A DNA stretch of 14,142 nucleotides from Pleionea sp041589565 (lineage in GTDB: Bacteria; Pseudomonadota; Gammaproteobacteria; Enterobacterales; Kangiellaceae), in NCBI GenBank assembly GCA_041589565.1, contig JBFHVL010000080.1, positions 1 to 14,142 of the forward strand. The letters run 5' to 3'. A program made the position numbers and the translations under genes. Shown here piece by piece: positions 5,889 to 13,347 of the stretch. Position 1 is the stretch's first letter; each line of letters opens with the position of its first letter. Under the pieces are notes generated by a model. It saw only the letters and a list, made by a program, of their open reading frames with translations. It was not told the origin of the DNA and did no database searches.

Positions 5889-7562
5889 TTAGTTTTCCTG
5901 TTGCTTATTGTTACTGTCGGATGAGGTGTCTTTTTGTTGCTTCCTGGCTTTGGCGCGAGCTACGGCTTCTGCAATCGCGGCTTTACGAGGATCCTGCTCG
6001 TCGCTTTTGCTTTTGCGCCGAGCCTCGGCGGCTTTTTTATGTCGCTCAGCGCGCTCTTCTTTTTCTCGTTTTAACCGCAATTCCCGAAACTCGTGACGTT
6101 GCCGAGCGATATCTGCTTTTTGTTTTTCTTCTGCTCGGCGACGTACTTCGTTTTTCGCAAAACGATAATAGTGTACTAATGGAAGCTCGCTCGGACAGAC
6201 ATAGGAACAGGCTCCACATTCGATACAGTCAAATAAGTGATAATCTTCTGCTTTTTCAAAATCTTCCGACTTGGCAAACCAGTAAAGTTGTTGTGGTAAC
6301 AAGGAGGCTGGACATACTTTGGAACACTCGCCGCAACGAATACAGGGTAATGAGCGCGTCGGACTATTAAGTTCTCCCGGTGCGGCTGCAATAACGCAGT
6401 TAGTGGATTTGATAACCGGTGCACTCCAGTCCTGTATTTTAAAACCCATCATCGGGCCGCCCATAATCAATTGCTCAATGTTTGATGAGCTAAAGGTCTC
6501 TTTTTGCGGATGATTATGTACCGTGGCTTCGAGTAGCCAGCTCATAGGCGTTCCCACTTTAACCCAGAAGTTTCCTGCGTTGCGGTTGTTTTGTCCAGTC
6601 ACCGTGACCAGTCGTTCAATCAGTGGTTTACCTTCGGTAATCGCCTGATAGACCGCAAATGCGGTTGCTACATTGTGAAGTACCAGACCCATGTTGGCAG
6701 GGAGCTTTTGTTTGGGTACCTGTTTACCAGTGATGAGCTCAATGAGTTGTTTTTCTCCGCCGCTCGGGTATTTGGTAGGGACAACACAAATACGTATGCT
6801 ATCGACCTTTGCTGTCTCAATGGCTTTTTCCAAAGCGGTAATGGCTTCCGGTTTATTATCTTCAATGCCAATAACGCAGTCTTTGGCTTGGCAGATATGC
6901 ATTAATAATTGGAATGACTGGATTAGCTCATCGGCCAGCTCGCGCATCAGGCGATCGTCACAGGTAATGTAGGGCTCGCACTCAGCAGCATTAATAACAA
7001 GCGTTTCAACCTGTGGCATGAGTTTGATATGGCTGGGGAAGGATGCCCCACCCAGTCCAACGATACCGGCTTGCTGAATGCGATCGATTAATTTTTGGCG
7101 ATCGCAGGTTAGAGGACTTTCAATAGGTATTAGCCATTGCTGACGATCGTCACCATCAGGCTCAATAACAACGGCGATTTCTGGCAGTCCTGATATTTGT
7201 GGAAAAGGTTGCAGTTCAATAGCGGTAACGGTGCCCGAAGTTGGTGCGTGGACGTTGGCAGAAACATTGACCTGAGCTTCTGCAACGAGTTGGCCTCCAA
7301 CAACTTTATCTCCCACCTTGACGACTATTTCTGCTGGTTGACCTACGTGCTGCTTTACCGGAACCGTCAGCTTGGGTGGTAGCGGAAGCTTTTTAATTGG
7401 TTGCTCACTCGACAGGGTCTTTTGCTCTTCAGGGTGAATCCCGCCATGAAAATCATAGCTGCTGGTAAAGCGTACCGGAATGCTGCTTGTCCGAGATGAA
7501 ACCTGCTTTGCGGTTTGCGAACGCATTACTTGTGAATTGGGTTCGGTCATCAATTTGGTCAT
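5889..7562 (-). CDS. rsxC: Electron transport complex subunit RsxC/RnfC (NADH-side, 2x[4Fe-4S])
   Basis: This peripheral subunit oxidises or reduces NAD(H). The N-terminal FHGGIHP motif begins the family domain. GLGGASFPSHIK is the nucleotide/flavin loop shared with NuoF/Nqo1, followed by NAAECEPYITCDD and PTKYPSGGEKQLI. Two ferredoxin motifs, CIRCGECSKVCP (about 407-418) and CIECGACSYVCP (446-457), bind two [4Fe-4S] clusters. The last 100 residues are Lys/Arg/Glu/Ala-rich and probably helical or disordered. That tail is much shorter than in E. coli (about 740 aa in total against 557 here). ATG 7562 was chosen because it overlaps the rsxB stop by one base (TGATG), with AGGTG upstream. The same frame runs up to 7625 but only inside rsxB. 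ATG 7550 is also possible. Confidence 0.95.
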   Translation of the reverse strand: MTKLMTEPNSQVMRSQTAKQVSSRTSSIPVRFTSSYDFHGGIHPEEQKTLSSEQPIKKLPLPPKLTVPVKQHVGQPAEIVVKVGDKVVGGQLVAEAQVNVSANVHAPTSGTVTAIELQPFPQISGLPEIAVVIEPDGDDRQQWLIPIESPLTCDRQKLIDRIQQAGIVGLGGASFPSHIKLMPQVETLVINAAECEPYITCDDRLMRELADELIQSFQLLMHICQAKDCVIGIEDNKPEAITALEKAIETAKVDSIRICVVPTKYPSGGEKQLIELITGKQVPKQKLPANMGLVLHNVATAFAVYQAITEGKPLIERLVTVTGQNNRNAGNFWVKVGTPMSWLLEATVHNHPQKETFSSSNIEQLIMGGPMMGFKIQDWSAPVIKSTNCVIAAAPGELNSPTRSLPCIRCGECSKVCPASLLPQQLYWFAKSEDFEKAEDYHLFDCIECGACSYVCPSELPLVHYYRFAKNEVRRRAEEKQKADIARQRHEFRELRLKREKEERAERHKKAAEARRKSKSDEQDPRKAAIAEAVARAKARKQQKDTSSDSNNKQQEN

Positions 7563-8128
7563 CAGGACACCTGCTTGACCGGGATCAGCTGATCTTGTTT
7601 TGGAAGGGTTGCCGGGTTGCTCCAATGCCAGTTTTCGGCCAAAGGCAGCATATCAATACAGTCAACCGGGCAGGGGGGAACACAGAGATCACAGCCGGTA
7701 CACTCATCAACAATCACCGTGTGCATTAATTTAGGAGCGCCTACAATGGCATCTACCGGGCACGCCTGAATGCATTTAGTACATCCGATACATTCATCTT
7801 CGCGGATATACGCCACGCGTGGCACGCTTTCCTCCAGTGACTCATCCAAAGGAATCACTTCACGACCCAATAAATCGGCCAATGCTTTAACGCCTGCTTC
7901 GCCACCAGGAGGACACTTATTGATTACGTCTCCGTTGGCGATAGCTTCGGCATAAGGGCGGCAGCCCGGATAACCGCATTGTCCACATTGAGTTTGTGGC
8001 AGTAAGTTATCAATTTGTTCGACGATAGGGTCGGATTCGACACGAAAACGAATCGCTGCGTATCCCAGCAGAGCGCCAAATACAGCGGCTAATACCACCA
8101 AAATTAAGACTGCGGTTAAACTGCTCAT
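7562..8128 (-). CDS. rsxB: Electron transport complex subunit RsxB/RnfB (three Fe-S clusters)
   Basis: This 188-residue ferredoxin-like subunit takes electrons from or gives them to soluble ferredoxin. An N-terminal membrane helix (about 5-26) anchors it. C48, C51, C56 and C72 (CGQCGYPGC...C) form the Fe-S domain-type cluster site. CIGCTKCIQACP (113-124) and CTGCDLCVPPCP (143-154) are two classical [4Fe-4S] ferredoxin motifs. Length matches E. coli RsxB (192 aa). Its ATG shares ATGA with the rsxA stop, and GGTGA lies about 8 nt upstream inside rsxA, so translation is coupled. In enterobacteria the complex, with RseC, keeps SoxR reduced. rseC is not in this window. Confidence 0.97.
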   Translation of the reverse strand: MSSLTAVLILVVLAAVFGALLGYAAIRFRVESDPIVEQIDNLLPQTQCGQCGYPGCRPYAEAIANGDVINKCPPGGEAGVKALADLLGREVIPLDESLEESVPRVAYIREDECIGCTKCIQACPVDAIVGAPKLMHTVIVDECTGCDLCVPPCPVDCIDMLPLAENWHWSNPATLPKQDQLIPVKQVS

Positions 8129-8709
8129 CCCGCTTTCACCAATCCGGCAAATCCCATAAACGCGAGTGACATCAGACCAGCCGTAATCATGGCAATGGCA
8201 GGTCCTTTGAAGGGAGCTGGCACGTCAGCCACATTGATGCGCTCACGCATAGAGGCAAACAAAACTAGCACCAGAGAAAATCCAACCGCAGCGCCAAAGC
8301 CATAAACAATGGATTCCACAAAATTGTGCTGTTCATTAATGTTTAACAGTGCCACACCCAGTACGGCGCAGTTGGTGGTGATGAGAGGAAGAAAGATCCC
8401 AAGCAGGCGATAAAGTACCGGACTGGTTTTATGGATCACCATTTCAGTAAATTGCACGACCACGGCAATGACCAGAATAAAACAGAGAGTGCGTAGGTAT
8501 TCGAGGCCTAGAGGTTCAAGCAGGAAAGTATCGACGATATAACTGCAAGCTGATGCGAGCGTCAGTACAAAGGTAGTTGCGAAAGCCATACCCACTGCGG
8601 TATCAACTTTGCTTGAGACACCCATAAAGGGGCACAGGCCAAGGAATTTGACCAGTACAAAGTTGTTCACCAACACGGTGCCAATAAGTAGCAATAGATA
8701 GTCAGTCAC
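8125..8709 (-). CDS. rsxA: Electron transport complex subunit RsxA/RnfA
   Basis: This 194-residue membrane subunit has six hydrophobic helices. NNFVLVKFLGLCPFMGVSSK near the N-terminus is nearly identical to E. coli RsxA, and LPLITTNCAVLGVALLN is the second signature. C26 and C114 are the cysteines expected to share a [2Fe-2S] cluster with RsxE. The start is a GTG at 8709, giving fMet-Thr-Asp-Tyr as in the E. coli protein. No ATG fits, and the ribosome site (GACGAG) is weak. It is the first gene of the rsx operon, with a consensus -10 box about 65 bp upstream. Confidence 0.97.
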   Translation of the reverse strand: MTDYLLLLIGTVLVNNFVLVKFLGLCPFMGVSSKVDTAVGMAFATTFVLTLASACSYIVDTFLLEPLGLEYLRTLCFILVIAVVVQFTEMVIHKTSPVLYRLLGIFLPLITTNCAVLGVALLNINEQHNFVESIVYGFGAAVGFSLVLVLFASMRERINVADVPAPFKGPAIAMITAGLMSLAFMGFAGLVKAG

Positions 8710-8773
8710 AGGTATGCTCGTCTAAAAACAGGCGCTATTATCTAACGTTCGATAAGTCTGCTCAACCGGATGA

Positions 8774-8803
8774 ATTATAAGGTATTTTTCCTATTGCTCC
8801 TAA
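8774..8803 (-). promoter_or_regulatory. rsxA: Probable sigma70 promoter of the rsx operon
   Basis: Reading leftward, a perfect TATAAT -10 box lies at 8774-8779. It is preceded after 18 bp by TTAGGA (8798-8803), a poor 3/6 match to -35. The predicted start is near 8766, giving a leader of about 57 nt before the rsxA GTG. Its position just ahead of a six-gene operon supports it; the weak -35 suggests an activator or low basal activity. Confidence 0.5.
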
Positions 8804-8828
8804 ACCGCCTTCTCAGGCGCGACGTAAA

Positions 8829-8855
8829 AGCCAACGTTTCCGATTGTCGATGGCT
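8829..8855 (-). terminator. Possible weak terminator after the metG-membrane protein transcript
   Basis: Leftward RNA can form AGCCA-U-CG / CG-U-UGGCU (arms 8848-8855 and 8829-8836, one U-U mismatch, 11-nt loop), followed by a run of only four U. A second dyad, GCCGAAT/ATTCGGC (arms 8872-8878 and 8856-8862, 9-nt loop), starts right after the upstream stop codon. The two together could end transcription before the rsx promoter. Without a longer U tract the call is weak. Confidence 0.3.
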
Positions 8856-8879
8856 GCCGAATGAAGCGGGTATTCGGCT

Positions 8880-9275
8880 TTAAGGGCTTGGCTCTTGCTC
8901 AGACTCGGTAGAAGGGAGACCTTTTTGAGTCAGGTAGTATTGCCAACCGTATCGGGCAGAACCCGCCATTAGCATAAGGATGAACCAAACTAATGCTATA
9001 TGGATTAGCATGGCAATTTCTCCTTCGCTACCGTCATTTTCCAGCTCCAGGATAAAGGCAATCGCCGCCGGAGCATAAGTCGTTGCTTCGGGTACTTGAG
9101 TGAAGCTGAAGGCTCCTGCAGCTAAAAACGACAGTAAAACCGTTTGTCCGATAAAGTTCCAGCGGCGCACTTTCCACCATACCAGTGCCAGAAATAGAAT
9201 TCCGGCACCAATATAAGACCACCAGGTTGTCTGGTAGAGGGCAAAAGGCTCGCTATTTATCAAGGTTAATAACAT
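8880..9275 (-). CDS. Small three-helix membrane protein of unknown function
   Basis: This 131-residue protein was not recognised. Three hydrophobic segments are visible at about 18-35 (WSYIGAGILFLALVWW), 42-58 (IGQTVLLSFLAAGAF) and 86-106 (EIAMLIHIALVWFILMLMAG). A basic loop (KVRRWN) follows helix 1, and an acidic C-terminal tail has the end STESEQEPSP. There are no cysteines, so a redox cluster is unlikely. The start ATG 9275 has GAGAG about 6 nt upstream. It lies 44 bp after the metG stop with no strong terminator between, so it is probably co-transcribed with metG. It may be an accessory membrane protein of the metG-rsx neighbourhood, but nothing in the sequence shows a role. Confidence 0.75.
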   Translation of the reverse strand: MLLTLINSEPFALYQTTWWSYIGAGILFLALVWWKVRRWNFIGQTVLLSFLAAGAFSFTQVPEATTYAPAAIAFILELENDGSEGEIAMLIHIALVWFILMLMAGSARYGWQYYLTQKGLPSTESEQEPSP

Positions 9276-9319
9276 AAGGCTCTCGTCTAAATGTTTTCAG
9301 CAAACCGAATTCAACTCGG

Positions 9320-11329
9320 TTATTTAACGCGCATACCGGGTTGGGCGCCTTCATCGGGATTCAGGATCCATAAGTCTTTACCGCCGGGGCCTGCTGCCAG
9401 AACCATACCTTCGGAAACACCAAAGCGCATTTTTCTGGGAGCTAAGTTCGCCACCATGACAGTCAATTTGCCCTCCAGGTCCTCTGGCGAATAGGCCGAT
9501 TTAATCCCTGCGAATACCTGTTTGACTACACCACCTAGGTCGAGTTGCAGTTTAAGGAGCTTTTCTGCACCATCAACGTGCTCTGCTTTTACAATTTTGG
9601 CAATTCTCAGGTCGATTTTATCGAAATCACCAAACTCAATGGTGTCTTTGATGGGATCGGCCAGCTGAGGTTGAGCCGATGCTTCGGCTTCGGTTTTCGA
9701 TTCTTCAATCATGGCGTCTATCTGTTTCATTTCTACTCGTTTAACCATGGGTTTAAAGCGGTTGATGCTGTGGTTTTCAAGCACGGTATTCACATCATTC
9801 CAGGTCAAAGGCTCAATATTAAAGAAGGCTTCTACCTGCTCAGCGATGGCCGGAATAGCCGGTTTTAGGTAAATGGTGAGCAAGCGGAACAAATTAAGCG
9901 AGACACTGCTGATCAAATGCACGTCGCTTGCGGTAGCTTCGTCTCGAATTTTAACCCAGGGCTCTTCACTGTCGACGTACTTGTTGGCTTTGTCGGCCAG
10001 AGCCATGATGTCGCGTACCGCTTTGCTGAATTCTTTGTTTTCGTAGTATTCCGCAATCGTAGGGGCAGCCGCCTGAAACTCCTTTATCAAGGGGTGTTCG
10101 GCGATGCCTTCGGCTAGCTTGCCATCGAAGCGCTTACTGATGAAGTTCGCGGTACGGCTGGCAATGTTGATGTATTTGTTCACCAGATCGGCGTTTACTC
10201 TCGCAACGAAATCTTCGAGATTTAAGTCCAGATCATCCACACGGCTGGTTAACTTGGCGAGAAAATAATAACGCAAATATTCGGGGCTTAAGTGGTTAAG
10301 AAAAGTTCGCGCTTTAATAAAAGTGCCTTTGGATTTTGACATCTTGTTGCCGTTAACCATTAAAAAACCATGAGCATGGACTTTGGTTGGTTTACGGAAG
10401 TTGGCGCCGTGAAGCATCGCGGGCCAGAACAGGGTATGGAAGTAGACAATGTCTTTGCCGATAAAGTGATGAACTTCTGCGGCACTGTCAGTGCTCCAGA
10501 ACTCATCAAAGTTCAAATCGCCGCGCTTATCGCAGTAATTCTTAAAGCTGGCCATATAGCCAATCGGCGCGTCTACCCAAACGTAAAAATACTTATTGGG
10601 TGCTCCAGGGATCTCAAAGCCGAAGTAAGGCGCATCACGCGAGATATCCCATTCTTCCAGTCCAGCATCGAACCACTCATCCAACTTGTTGGCAATTTGA
10701 TGTTGAACGTGGCCTTCGCGAGTCCAGCTTTTCAGCATTTGCTCAAAGTCGGTCAGCTTAAAGAAATAATGCTCCGACTCTTTTAATACCGGGGTAGCTC
10801 CAGATACAGCCGATTTGGGGTTCTTTAACTCAGTAGGGCTGTAGGTGGCACCACAGTTATCGCAATTATCGCCGTATTGATCGTCGGAACCGCATTTTGG
10901 GCACTCGCCTTTGACAAAACGATCGGGTAGAAACATGTTCTTTTCTGGATCGAATAGCTGCGAAATGGTGCGCTTGGCAATATGACCTGCATCGTTTAGA
11001 CGGTTATAAATTAACTCGCACAACTCTTTATTTTCATCAGAGTGCGTTGAATGGTAGTTGTCGTAATGGACCAGAAAATCTTCAAAGTCTTTTAAGTGCT
11101 CTTCACGGGTCGCTGCAATAAACTCTTCCGGTGACAAGCCTTCTTTTTGAGCACGCAACATAACCGGTGTTCCATGGGTGTCGTCAGCACAGACACTGAT
11201 GCATTCATGGCCACTCATTTTCTGGAATCGGGTCCAGATGTCGGTTTGGATATGCTCCAGCATATGCCCAATGTGAATGGAACCATTGGCATAGGGTAAG
11301 GCACTGGTAACTAGGATTTTTCGGCTCAT
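9320..11329 (-). CDS. metG: Methionyl-tRNA synthetase, class I, with C-terminal tRNA-binding domain
   Basis: This 669-residue cytoplasmic enzyme charges tRNA-Met and initiator tRNA. The HIGH motif is at residues 19-22 and KMSKS at 329-333. The zinc knuckle CPKCGSDDQYGDNCDNC supplies C143, C146, C156 and C159. The anticodon-binding helical domain spans about 390-550. After an acidic/Ala linker, the EMAPII-like tRNA-binding domain begins near FGDFDKIDLRIAKIVKAEHV and continues through NLAPRKMRFGVSEGM, as in dimeric bacterial MetG. Length matches E. coli (677 aa). ATG 11329 has an AGG 8 nt upstream. The gene is divergent from apbC, an arrangement common in gammaproteobacteria. Confidence 0.98.
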   Translation of the reverse strand: MSRKILVTSALPYANGSIHIGHMLEHIQTDIWTRFQKMSGHECISVCADDTHGTPVMLRAQKEGLSPEEFIAATREEHLKDFEDFLVHYDNYHSTHSDENKELCELIYNRLNDAGHIAKRTISQLFDPEKNMFLPDRFVKGECPKCGSDDQYGDNCDNCGATYSPTELKNPKSAVSGATPVLKESEHYFFKLTDFEQMLKSWTREGHVQHQIANKLDEWFDAGLEEWDISRDAPYFGFEIPGAPNKYFYVWVDAPIGYMASFKNYCDKRGDLNFDEFWSTDSAAEVHHFIGKDIVYFHTLFWPAMLHGANFRKPTKVHAHGFLMVNGNKMSKSKGTFIKARTFLNHLSPEYLRYYFLAKLTSRVDDLDLNLEDFVARVNADLVNKYINIASRTANFISKRFDGKLAEGIAEHPLIKEFQAAAPTIAEYYENKEFSKAVRDIMALADKANKYVDSEEPWVKIRDEATASDVHLISSVSLNLFRLLTIYLKPAIPAIAEQVEAFFNIEPLTWNDVNTVLENHSINRFKPMVKRVEMKQIDAMIEESKTEAEASAQPQLADPIKDTIEFGDFDKIDLRIAKIVKAEHVDGAEKLLKLQLDLGGVVKQVFAGIKSAYSPEDLEGKLTVMVANLAPRKMRFGVSEGMVLAAGPGGKDLWILNPDEGAQPGMRVK

Positions 11330-11378
11330 TTTTTAACCTGTAATTCTAAAAAACGGGTGCTGAATCGCTAAACGCGCA

Positions 11379-11387
11379 ACTATACCA
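11379..11387 (-). promoter_or_regulatory. metG: Candidate extended -10 promoter of metG
   Basis: Reading leftward, TGGTATAGT matches an extended -10 element (TG-N-TATAAT with one mismatch). It lies about 50 bp upstream of the metG ATG. No good -35 box is found at 16-18 bp, which extended -10 promoters tolerate. Confidence 0.45.
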
Positions 11388-11428
11388 AATGCGCTATGCA
11401 AAATATATGAAAGAGTCGGCTCAGACGT

Positions 11429-11456
11429 ATGAAAGGGTCTTGCTTTTCGTTATAAT
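11429..11456 (+). promoter_or_regulatory. apbC: Probable sigma70 promoter of apbC
   Basis: A consensus TATAAT lies at 11451-11456. ATGAAA (11429-11434, 4/6 match to -35) precedes it by 16 bp. Transcription would start near 11463, giving a leader of about 40 nt. It is divergent from the metG promoter in the same 172-bp gap, which otherwise shows no other clear element. Confidence 0.55.
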
Positions 11457-11501
11457 CCCGCGACTTTAGCGTTAATAGACAAGGGTTGGACAAACATCAT
11501 C

Positions 11502-12590
11502 ATGTCGGTATCCGAGAAAGACATCAAAGCCAGTTTATCCAAATTCACTTTGCCCGAGTTGGGTAAAGACATTGTCGTGGCAAACTGGGTGAAGCACATC
11601 GATACCAGCAGCGAGCCAGTGAACATTAAACTGCAAGCCGGTTTCCCCTGCGAGCTGGAAAAACAAGGTTATGTGGCGGCTATTTCCGAACACCTGAAGT
11701 CCGACTTAAAACTGGAAGCTCATATTGAGCTGAGCTGGCAGGTTGCGGCTCATACCCACAAAGCCGGTGTGGCTTCACTCAAGGGTGTAAAAAACATCAT
11801 TGCGGTGGCCTCCGGTAAAGGTGGCGTCGGTAAATCGACGACCGCGGTAAATCTGGCTCTGGCTTTGGTCGCAGAAGGCGCAAAGGTTGGATTGCTCGAT
11901 GCTGATATTTACGGCCCGAGCCAGCCGATAATGCTGGGGAAGGCGGACGCGCGCCCAGAAACACTGGATCAGAAGCGTATTTTGCCAGTAGAGCAATACG
12001 GAATTCAATCTATGTCCATTGGTTATCTGGTGGATCCCGAACAGGCTATGGTGTGGCGTGGGCCAATGGCGAGCGGCGCGCTTCAGCAACTGATTAACGA
12101 TACGCAGTGGCAGGATCTGGACTATCTCATCGTCGACTTACCACCGGGAACGGGAGATATTCAGCTGACCTTGTCGCAACGTGTCCCAGTAACCGCATCC
12201 ATCATTGTAACCACACCTCAGGACATTGCTTTGGCTGACGCCATTAAAGCCATGACCATGTTCAACAAGGTTTCGGTGCCGGTTCTGGGGATTGTGGAGA
12301 ATATGGGCGTTCATATTTGTTCCAATTGTGGTCACGCCGAACATATTTTTGGTGAGGGTGGCGGAAAAGCATTGGCTGATGAAAGTCAGGTGGAGTTTTT
12401 GGGCAGCTTGCCATTAACAAAAGCCATTCGTGACGATTCGGATAAAGGTAAACCAACTGTTATCGCCGATCCCGAAGGTACTGTGGCTACTTTATATCGC
12501 AGTATTGCGCGAACCATGACAGCGCGTTTGTCGCTGTTGGCAAAAGATTACGGACAGTCGTTTCCGAAAATTTCAATCACCAATGATTGA
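11502..12590 (+). CDS. apbC: Iron-sulfur cluster carrier ApbC/Mrp (P-loop NTPase)
   Basis: This 362-residue Mrp/NBP35-family ATPase carries and transfers [4Fe-4S] clusters in the cytoplasm. The N-terminal ~90 residues correspond to the MIP18/DUF59-like domain seen in many Mrp proteins. The deviant Walker A, GKGGVGKST, is at 105-113, LLDADIYGPSQP (131-142) follows, and LIVDLPPGTGD (209-219) is the switch/Walker B region. The CxxC pair C273/C276 (HICSNCGH) would bind the bridging cluster in a dimer. Only a weak ribosome site is seen (GGA about 11 nt upstream). Its placement divergent from metG is conserved in many gammaproteobacteria. It could serve the eight or more Fe-S centres of the Rsx complex nearby, but this is inference. 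Confidence 0.96.
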   Translation: MSVSEKDIKASLSKFTLPELGKDIVVANWVKHIDTSSEPVNIKLQAGFPCELEKQGYVAAISEHLKSDLKLEAHIELSWQVAAHTHKAGVASLKGVKNIIAVASGKGGVGKSTTAVNLALALVAEGAKVGLLDADIYGPSQPIMLGKADARPETLDQKRILPVEQYGIQSMSIGYLVDPEQAMVWRGPMASGALQQLINDTQWQDLDYLIVDLPPGTGDIQLTLSQRVPVTASIIVTTPQDIALADAIKAMTMFNKVSVPVLGIVENMGVHICSNCGHAEHIFGEGGGKALADESQVEFLGSLPLTKAIRDDSDKGKPTVIADPEGTVATLYRSIARTMTARLSLLAKDYGQSFPKISITND

Positions 12591-12671
12591 TAGAATTTCA
12601 TCACGATAAATAGATAAAGCAACAAGTTAATCTGTAACCAGTAAAATTAAAGAAGAGCAACTGAGGTAACT

Positions 12672-13238
12672 ATGTCGATTAAATCAGATAAGTGGATCCG
12701 CCGTATGGCAGAAAATGAAGGGATGATTGATCCGTTTGAACCCGGACAGGTTCGCTATAGTAACGATCAACGTATCGTTTCTTATGGTACCTCCAGTTAT
12801 GGTTACGATGTTCGCTGCTCGAATGAATTTAAAATTTTTACCAATATTAATTCTGCGGTAGTTGATCCTAAAGCTTTTGATCAGCAAAGTTTCGTGGATG
12901 TTCAGTCTGACGTTTGTATTATTCCTCCTAACTCTTTTGCTCTTGCACGAACCGTCGAGTATTTTCGCATTCCACGAAATGTTCTGACGGTGTGTTTGGG
13001 TAAATCAACTTACGCGCGCTGTGGAATTATTGTTAATGTCACGCCACTTGAGCCAGAGTGGGAAGGGCATGTAACTCTGGAGTTTTCAAATACAACGCCA
13101 CTCCCTGCTAAAATTTATGCAAACGAAGGCGTAGCGCAAATGCTGTTCTTTGAGTCTGATGAAGTCTGCGATGTGTCTTATAAAGATCGTGGTGGAAAGT
13201 ATCAAGGTCAGACGGGGGTAACTTTACCAAAGACCTAA
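12672..13238 (+). CDS. dcd: dCTP deaminase
   Basis: This 188-residue trimeric enzyme deaminates dCTP to dUTP for thymidylate synthesis. The family core is clear: SSYGYDVRCSNEF (41-53), LGKSTYARCG (109-118), TPLEPEWEGHVTLEFSNTT with E137 matching the catalytic glutamate (E138 in E. coli), and ANEGVAQMLFF (150-160). It ends in YQGQTGVTLPKT. Length equals the 188-residue form common in pseudomonads. GAGGT lies 5 nt before ATG 12672. The 81-bp gap after apbC is AT-rich. It contains a possible TTGATA -35 box at 12587-12592 but no good -10, so dcd may share the apbC transcript. Confidence 0.97.
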   Translation: MSIKSDKWIRRMAENEGMIDPFEPGQVRYSNDQRIVSYGTSSYGYDVRCSNEFKIFTNINSAVVDPKAFDQQSFVDVQSDVCIIPPNSFALARTVEYFRIPRNVLTVCLGKSTYARCGIIVNVTPLEPEWEGHVTLEFSNTTPLPAKIYANEGVAQMLFFESDEVCDVSYKDRGGKYQGQTGVTLPKT

Positions 13239-13347
13239 TAATTAAGTCTTGCTCGCAAGAATTTAAAAAACAAAAGAGTATTTCTGGTCTACAATTGGCA
13301 TTGCAGTTTTTGTAATGCCTTCTTCAGTTAATTGGAATTCAAACTCC
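13239..13347 (+). promoter_or_regulatory. sthA: dcd-sthA intergenic region, weak hairpin and possible -10
   Basis: The near-perfect inverted repeat TCTTGCTCGCAAGA (13247-13260) lies 8 bp after the dcd stop and is followed by ATTTAAAAAA, so it is at best a weak terminator. A TACAAT hexamer at 13290-13295 could be the sthA -10 box, with no recognisable -35. Nothing else is seen in these 109 bp. Confidence 0.3.

Noticed and set aside
5843..6370. 175-codon open frame on the + strand
   Set aside because: It is antisense to the rsxD/rsxC junction and the Fe-S motif part of rsxC; composition reflects those genes.
7563..7625. Upstream start for rsxC adding 21 residues
   Set aside because: The extension lies inside rsxB and does not resemble RnfC N-termini; ATG 7562 overlaps the rsxB stop in the usual operon manner.
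3435..8709. Reading the Rsx operon as Na+-NQR
   Set aside because: RsxB with ferredoxin motifs, RsxC with two 4Fe-4S motifs and the gene order A-B-C-D-G-E are Rnf; there is no NqrF-like subunit.
9303..9321. AACCGA/TCGGTT hairpin at the metG stop as a terminator
   Set aside because: A 6-bp stem overlapping the stop codon with no U tract is too weak; metG and the next gene are probably co-transcribed.
10370..10786. 138-codon open frame on the + strand
   Set aside because: It lies wholly antisense inside metG, has no family-like motifs and no promoter; a shadow of the real gene.
13315..13347. Upstream ATG of sthA adding 11 residues
   Set aside because: The extra residues do not resemble SthA proteins and no ribosome site precedes it; not excluded experimentally.
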